Source: SCUD01 sp036824505
GTDB lineage: Bacteria > Pseudomonadota > Gammaproteobacteria > Steroidobacterales > Steroidobacteraceae
Assembly: GCA_036824505.1 (NCBI GenBank)
Contig: DAITAA010000017.1
Coordinates: forward strand, 5,937 to 69,936
Direction of reading: 5' to 3'
Length of the DNA: 64,000 nucleotides
In this document: positions 59,310 through 64,000 of the stretch, in pieces
Position numbering within the stretch: the first letter of the stretch is position 1
Layout: each line of letters starts with the position of its first letter
Position numbers and translations under genes: made by a program
The notes under the pieces: model-generated
The model's input: the letters and a program-made list of their open reading frames with translations, nothing else
Told to the model about the DNA's origin: nothing
The model's database searches: none

Positions 59310-60265
59310 TCCGACTCGCAGCACTTGCCTTCGCGCTGGTGCTCGCGATACCGGCCGAAGGAACCGACCGGCTACGGATCGGAACCTGGAATCTCGAGTG
59401 GATGATCGCGCCCGAGACATTCGACGCGCTCGCCGGAAATTGCTTCGGCGAGGGCCGGCGCGCCGGCGGAGATGACCGCACGTTTCCATGCGACCTGGTC
59501 CCGAAGGGGCGCTGGAGCGCGAAGGACCTGGCGCGGTTGCGCGGCTTTGCCGCCGGCGCGGGGCTCGACGTCGTCGCACTGCAGGAGATTGACGGCCGCG
59601 AAGTCGCAAAGCGTCTGTTCCCTGATTACGTCTTCTGCTTCACGAGCCGGCACAACGTGCAGAACGTCGGCTTCGGCGTCCGGCGCGGCATTCCGCATCG
59701 CTGCGACCGCGACTACCGTCCGCTCGGCCTCGATGATTACGTGCGCCGCGGCGCCGACCTGACGCTCTATCCCGGCACCAGCCGCGCCATACGACTGCTG
59801 GCCGTGCACCTGAAGTCGGCCTGCAATAGCGAGCCGCTGAACGATCCCCGTGATGCCTGCCGGCAGCTCCAGCGCCAGGTGCCGGTGCTCGAGGACTGGA
59901 TCGACCGGCGCGCACGTGCAAACAACGCGTTCGCCGTGGTCGGCGACTTCAACCGGCGCTTTGACCTCGAGCAGGGAGATGCCCGTGACTCCGAGGATCG
60001 CATCGTCGCGATCTGGCCCGAGATCAACGATGGCGATCCGCCCGGGGCGGAATTGATGAACGCCGGCAGCGGCGGCGGCGCGGTCGCCTGTGGAAATGGC
60101 CATGCGCCGCGCCAGCCGATCGATTACTTCGTTCTGGGCCGGAAACTTTCCCAGGCACTGGTGGCCGGCTCATATAAGGTCTGGCAATACCCGAAAGGTC
60201 AGCGCTGGCCCGATCACTGCCTGCTCACGATAGAACTGGAACCGGAGCGCCTCGATGGACTATGA
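59306..60265 (+). CDS. Secreted endonuclease/exonuclease/phosphatase-fold hydrolase
   Basis: A 319-residue protein with a signal peptide ending about residue 19. EEP-fold motifs: IGTWNLEWM near residue 27, VVALQEIDG near residue 92, LLAVHLKSAC near residue 168, VVGDFNRRF near residue 212 and a terminal WPDHCLL with the catalytic DH pair. It contains several cysteines (NCFG, CDLV, CFTS, HRCD, SACN, DACR), consistent with disulfides in the periplasm. Substrate unknown: DNA, RNA or phospho-sugar lipids are all possible. Confidence 0.82.
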   Translation: MIRLAALAFALVLAIPAEGTDRLRIGTWNLEWMIAPETFDALAGNCFGEGRRAGGDDRTFPCDLVPKGRWSAKDLARLRGFAAGAGLDVVALQEIDGREVAKRLFPDYVFCFTSRHNVQNVGFGVRRGIPHRCDRDYRPLGLDDYVRRGADLTLYPGTSRAIRLLAVHLKSACNSEPLNDPRDACRQLQRQVPVLEDWIDRRARANNAFAVVGDFNRRFDLEQGDARDSEDRIVAIWPEINDGDPPGAELMNAGSGGGAVACGNGHAPRQPIDYFVLGRKLSQALVAGSYKVWQYPKGQRWPDHCLLTIELEPERLDGL

Positions 60266-60671
60266 CCCGGACAATATCTTCGCGCGCATCATCCGCGGCG
60301 AAATTCCCTGCCACCGCGTTTACGAGGATGCAGATACCCTCGCTTTCATGGACATCATGCCGCAGGCCAGTGGTCATACACTGGTAGTGCCGAAGGCGGC
60401 CGGCACGGACATCTTCTCGACGTCTCCGGATGCCGCCGCGGCCGCGATCCGCACCGCCCAGCGGGTCGCGCGCGCAGTAAAGAAGGCCTTCGATCCGCCG
60501 GGCATCATGATTGCGCAACTGAATGGCGCCGCAGCGGGGCAGAGCGTGTTTCACCTTCACTTCCATGTCGTTCCGCGCTACGCGGGCAAGGATCTCGGCA
60601 TCCACGCCGCGAATGCGGCGGATCCCGCCGTGCTTGCGGAGCATGCCGCGCGCATCCGCGCGGCACTCTAG
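60255..60671 (+). CDS. HIT family nucleotide hydrolase (HinT-like)
   Basis: Purine nucleoside phosphoramidase-type protein of 138 residues. IFARIIRGEIPCHRVYED opens the fold and the histidine triad is HLHFHVVPR near residue 96. It is slightly longer than HinT at the C-terminus. The start overlaps the EEP gene by 11 bases and its stop overlaps the next start by one, so acs, EEP, HIT and the permease form one transcription unit. Confidence 0.92.
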   Translation: MDYDPDNIFARIIRGEIPCHRVYEDADTLAFMDIMPQASGHTLVVPKAAGTDIFSTSPDAAAAAIRTAQRVARAVKKAFDPPGIMIAQLNGAAAGQSVFHLHFHVVPRYAGKDLGIHAANAADPAVLAEHAARIRAAL

Positions 60672-61756
60672 TGTCATCGCGCATGAACGAATCCAGCGAC
60701 CGGCGGTTCTACGAGCGTGTGCTTGCGATTGCGAGCCTCGCGGTGCTCGCGGCCCTGATGTATCAGATTCTCGAGCCCTTCTTTGCGCCGCTGGCCTGGG
60801 CGACTTTCCTTGGCTTCCTGCTGCAGCCCGCGCATGCGCGTCTCACCGGCTGGCTTCGCGGCCGCGATTCGATCGCCGCCGGTCTGCTGACAATCGCGGT
60901 CCTGCTGATGTTCGTCGGCCCGATGGCTGCGATTGCCGTCGCGTTCGCGCACCAGGCCGCCGATCTCGCGGGCATTCTGCAGCAATGGCTGGAACTCCAT
61001 CAGGGGCGCGGATTCCTCGAGTTCACCGACCTGCCGGTGCTCGGGCGCGTGCTCGACTGGCTCGACCGGTACACGACGATCAGCACGGCTGAATCCCAGG
61101 CCTGGCTGGTCGAGGGCGCAAAAAAGCTGCTGCAGCAACTCGCCGGTTTCGGCGGCTCGGCGCTGCTCGGCGCGCTCGGCACTGTCCTGAATTTCACCGT
61201 GATGCTGTTCCTGCTGTTCTTCTTCATCCGCGACGGCCGCGGCATGGCACATGCAGCAATCAGCATCGTGCCGCTCGAGCCATTGCGGCGCGATGAACTG
61301 CGGGAACGGCTCGGCGCCGTCACCCATGCGGTGGTGCTGGGCACGGTCGTCACCGCTGCGGTCCAGGGCATGCTGCTAGCCATCGGCTTCGCGGTGGTCG
61401 GGCTCACCGGACCGGTCGTATTCGGGGTCATTGCGGCGGTGCTCTCCGTCGTTCCCTTCGGCGGCACGGCGCTGGTCTGGGTTCCCGCAGTCGGCCTGCT
61501 GCTGTTCCAGGGCCGCTACGGCGCGGCAATCGTGCTGGCAGTGATCGGATTCATGGTCAGCAGCGTGGACAACTTCCTGAAACCCCTGCTGATCTCGGGT
61601 CGCGCCGTGGTGCCGACGCTTGCGGTCTTCATCGGCGTACTGGGCGGATTGATCGCTTTCGGCGTGATCGGAATGTTCCTGGGACCGGTGGTCATCGCAC
61701 TTGCACTGGCCGTCGTGAATTTCACCCGGGACTCGCAGCGAACAACCCCTCTGTAA
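60671..61756 (+). CDS. AI-2E family transporter
   Basis: Inner-membrane protein of 361 residues with about eight helices. The family pattern is visible: LEPFFAPLAWATFLGFLLQP near residue 30, a long amphipathic periplasmic part (about 95-160), then VPFGGTALVWVPAVGLL and the C-terminal GPVVIALALAVVNF. Members move autoinducer-2, indole or Na+/H+ in different species, so the substrate is open. GTG at 60671 or ATG at 60683 may be the start. Confidence 0.85.
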   Translation: MSSRMNESSDRRFYERVLAIASLAVLAALMYQILEPFFAPLAWATFLGFLLQPAHARLTGWLRGRDSIAAGLLTIAVLLMFVGPMAAIAVAFAHQAADLAGILQQWLELHQGRGFLEFTDLPVLGRVLDWLDRYTTISTAESQAWLVEGAKKLLQQLAGFGGSALLGALGTVLNFTVMLFLLFFFIRDGRGMAHAAISIVPLEPLRRDELRERLGAVTHAVVLGTVVTAAVQGMLLAIGFAVVGLTGPVVFGVIAAVLSVVPFGGTALVWVPAVGLLLFQGRYGAAIVLAVIGFMVSSVDNFLKPLLISGRAVVPTLAVFIGVLGGLIAFGVIGMFLGPVVIALALAVVNFTRDSQRTTPL

Positions 61757-61772
61757 CACGGCGGGCGCTTGC

Positions 61773-61778
61773 TAGAAT
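61773..61778 (+). promoter_or_regulatory. -10 element TAGAAT before the UvrD-type helicase gene
   Basis: TAGAAT lies nine bases before the ATG at 61788, with no Shine-Dalgarno between. No LexA box was seen in the 31-base gap after the permease gene. Confidence 0.4.
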
Positions 61779-61787
61779 GCGCGCCCC

Positions 61788-64000
61788 ATGCCCCGGCACG
61801 ATCTCCTCGAATCGCTGAACGACGCGCAGCGCGAAGCCGTCACGGCGCCGCTTGCCCCGGTACTGGTACTGGCAGGGGCAGGCAGCGGCAAGACGCGCGT
61901 GCTGACGCATCGCGCCGCGTGGCTGATCCGCGAGCACGGCGTATCGCCGCACGGACTGATGGCCGTCACCTTCACGAACAAGGCGGCCGCCGAAATGCGC
62001 GGGCGCATCGAGATGCTGCTGGGCATACCGGGCGGGGCACTATGGGTCGGCACATTCCACGGCATCGCCCATCGGCTGCTGCGCCGCCACTGGCGCGAGG
62101 CCGGCCTGCCGCAGTCCTTCCAGATCCTCGATGAGGAGGACCAGCACCGCCTCGTGCGCAGGATCATCCGCGAGCAGAATCTCGACGAGCAACGCTGGGT
62201 TCCGCGCGAAGTGCAGGGATTCATCAACGCCCACAAGGACGAGGGCCGGCGCGCAAAGCGCCTGGACGACCGCGGCGATCCGACGCGCCAGCAGCTGATC
62301 CGGCTCTACGAGCAGTATCAACAGCGCTGCGAACAGGTGGGCGTCGTGGACTTCGCCGAGCTCCTGTTGAGGAGCTTCGAGACCCTGCGCGACGTCGCGG
62401 ATCTTGGCACCCATTACCGCGAGCGGTTCCGGCACCTGCTGGTGGACGAGTTCCAGGACACCAACAGCGTCCAGTACGAATGGCTCAAGTTCCTCGCCGG
62501 GCCGCCGGGCATGCCCTTCGTGGTCGGCGACGACGACCAGTCCATCTATCGCTGGCGCGGCGCGCGGGTCGAGAACATGCAGCATTTTCGCCGCGACTTC
62601 TCGGCGACCATCTACCGGCTCGAGCAGAACTACCGCTCGACACCGGTGATCCTCGGCGCCGCCAACGCGATCATCGCGAAAAACACCGATCGCATGGGCA
62701 AGGAACTGTGGACCGCAGCCAAGGGCGGCGAGCTCATCCGCATCTACGCCGCTTTCAACGAGCGGGACGAGGCCGACTTCGTGCTCGAGCGGATACGCGA
62801 ACACCACCGCACCGGCCTGCCGCTTGCCGCAGCCGCAGTCCTGTATCGCTCCAATGCCCAGTCACGTGCCTTCGAGGAGGCGCTGATGGCCGCGCGTATT
62901 CCATACCGCGTCTACGGGGGCCTGCGGTTCTTCGAGCGCGCCGAAATCAAGGATGCGCTCAGCTACCTGCGCCTGACCCAGCTGCGCGGCGATGACCTGT
63001 CTTTCGAGCGGGTTGTGAATCTGCCGACGCGCGGCATCGGCAATGCGACCATCGAGCAGATCCGTGCCCTTGCGAAGGAGAAAGGCCAGACCCTCTGGGA
63101 TGCCGGCCAGGCGCTGCTGGGCACGCTGCCGTCGCGCGCCGCGGGCGCACTGAAGGGATTCTTTGCGTTGATCGACCGTCTCGCCGCCGAGATCGCGGAT
63201 CAGCCCCTGCACGAACAGGTGCGCATCGTCATCGAGAACTCGGGCCTGCGCGCGCACCACGCGAAGGAGAAGGACAACAAGGGCGAGGCGCGCGTCGAGA
63301 ACCTGGATGAGCTCGTCAACGCCGCGGAGGGCTTTGTTCCGGAGAATGACGATGGGCTGGCGCCGCTGCCCGCATTCCTCGCGCATGCGACGCTCGAGTC
63401 CGGCGAGACCCAGGCCGCGACCGGGCTCGACTGCGTGCAGCTGATGACATTGCATGCAGCCAAGGGTCTCGAGTTCCCGACTGTGTTCATCGTCGGGCTC
63501 GAAGAGGGGCTGTTTCCGTCGGAACGTTCCGCATTCGACGCCGATAAGCTGCCCGAGGAACGGCGGCTGTGCTACGTGGGCCTGACCCGCGCCATGCAGC
63601 ACCTCTATCTCACCCACGCCGAGAGCCGCCGCATCTTCGGGCACACTTCCTACCGCGATCCTTCGCGTTTCCTGGCCGAGTTGCCGCCGGAGGCGATCGA
63701 GGAAATTCGTCCCCGGATTTCGGTCAGCCGGCCGCTATACACGGCTCCCGGACCCGCTATCGTTCGGCGCGGCACCGGTATCGGCAGCCAGGCGCAGCAA
63801 CTGCGGTCGCGCGCCGCGCCGCCGCCTGCGGGAGAGGAAACGCCCATGCGCCTTGGCGCACGCGTGCGCCATCCCAAGTTCGGCGAGGGCACGATCCTGC
63901 GCTTCGAGGGCAACGGAGACAACCGTCAGGTTCACGTCAACTTCGAGGATGCCGGCCAGAAATGGCTCATGTACTCGCTGGCGCGGCTCGAGCAGATCCG
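61788..64000 (+). CDS. uvrD: UvrD-type ATP-dependent DNA helicase II, 3' end missing
   Basis: 3'-5' superfamily 1 helicase for nucleotide-excision and mismatch repair. The ATG at 61788 gives 737 residues before the window edge; E. coli UvrD has 720, so only a few residues are lost. Walker A is AGAGSGKT, then FTNKAAAEM, VDEFQDTN, VGDDDQSIYRWRGA, EQNYRST and LTRAM. The C-terminal Tudor-like domain reads VRHPKFGEGTILRFEG and KWLMYSLARLEQI, matching UvrD rather than Rep. No stop is inside the window. Confidence 0.93.
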   Translation, partial: MPRHDLLESLNDAQREAVTAPLAPVLVLAGAGSGKTRVLTHRAAWLIREHGVSPHGLMAVTFTNKAAAEMRGRIEMLLGIPGGALWVGTFHGIAHRLLRRHWREAGLPQSFQILDEEDQHRLVRRIIREQNLDEQRWVPREVQGFINAHKDEGRRAKRLDDRGDPTRQQLIRLYEQYQQRCEQVGVVDFAELLLRSFETLRDVADLGTHYRERFRHLLVDEFQDTNSVQYEWLKFLAGPPGMPFVVGDDDQSIYRWRGARVENMQHFRRDFSATIYRLEQNYRSTPVILGAANAIIAKNTDRMGKELWTAAKGGELIRIYAAFNERDEADFVLERIREHHRTGLPLAAAAVLYRSNAQSRAFEEALMAARIPYRVYGGLRFFERAEIKDALSYLRLTQLRGDDLSFERVVNLPTRGIGNATIEQIRALAKEKGQTLWDAGQALLGTLPSRAAGALKGFFALIDRLAAEIADQPLHEQVRIVIENSGLRAHHAKEKDNKGEARVENLDELVNAAEGFVPENDDGLAPLPAFLAHATLESGETQAATGLDCVQLMTLHAAKGLEFPTVFIVGLEEGLFPSERSAFDADKLPEERRLCYVGLTRAMQHLYLTHAESRRIFGHTSYRDPSRFLAELPPEAIEEIRPRISVSRPLYTAPGPAIVRRGTGIGSQAQQLRSRAAPPPAGEETPMRLGARVRHPKFGEGTILRFEGNGDNRQVHVNFEDAGQKWLMYSLARLEQI

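Noticed and set aside
57450..59609. 719-codon minus-strand frame opposite acs
   Set aside because: Antisense to a full-length acetyl-CoA synthetase with all catalytic motifs.

Overview
The window is GC-rich chromosomal DNA of a free-living, aerobic Gammaproteobacterium. The evidence is gene order: pilMNOPQ-aroK-aroB facing a class A penicillin-binding protein gene, rph next to yicC, gmk-rpoZ-spoT-ridA-recG, ubiC-ubiA, bioBFC/bioD, and a coxB-ctaD-ctaG-ctaE-surf1-ctaA-ctaB cluster. A deep branch near Xanthomonadales, Nevskiales or Steroidobacterales is plausible, but nothing here fixes the genus. Coding density is high and many genes overlap by 1-4 bases. By eye I saw no rRNA, tRNA, CRISPR array, insertion sequence or prophage.

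Layout. 1-9271 (minus): pilMNOPQ (type IV pilus platform and secretin), a hairpin with a TTCG loop, then aroK-aroB-dgt-pyrF-hemE, with hemE cut by the left edge. 9606-12664 (plus): PBP1A and a nucleotidyltransferase-like gene, closed by a perfect 26-bp inverted repeat doublet. 12777-16659 (minus): an MgtA-like P-type ATPase and citrate synthase. 16763-20052 (plus): hemW, a cluster of DnaA boxes, rpmE and a periplasmic M48 protease. 20059-22151 (minus): rdgB, rph and a PP2C phosphatase, divergent from yicC (22247).

23309-27579 is the accessory part of the window. It splits yicC from gmk, which are neighbours in Pseudomonas. It carries a three-gene periplasmic redox cassette (di-heme cytochrome c peroxidase, Tat-exported metallophosphoesterase with an altered metal motif, SoxA-like monoheme cytochrome c). 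Next to it are two small genes divergent from a GcvA-type LysR regulator. Each small gene is preceded by a copy of the same 81-bp gapless direct repeat. These two units are the best candidates for undescribed biology here.

27590-37385 (plus): gmk, a Cys/His-motif small protein, rpoZ, spoT, ridA, recG, ubiC, ubiA and a Tat-exported prolyl oligopeptidase. comF (minus) diverges from bioBFC. An ABC exporter (ATPase, FtsX-type permease, HlyD-type adaptor) sits between bioC and bioD. 46427-55167 is the aa3-type cytochrome oxidase and heme A cluster, including a 34-codon membrane peptide between ctaD and ctaG. A deoxynucleoside kinase/hpt pair lies inside it. 55167-64000: a zinc metallopeptidase, an outer-membrane porin divergent from acs with an FNR-like box between them, an EEP-fold hydrolase, a HIT protein, an AI-2E family permease, and a UvrD-type helicase cut by the right edge.
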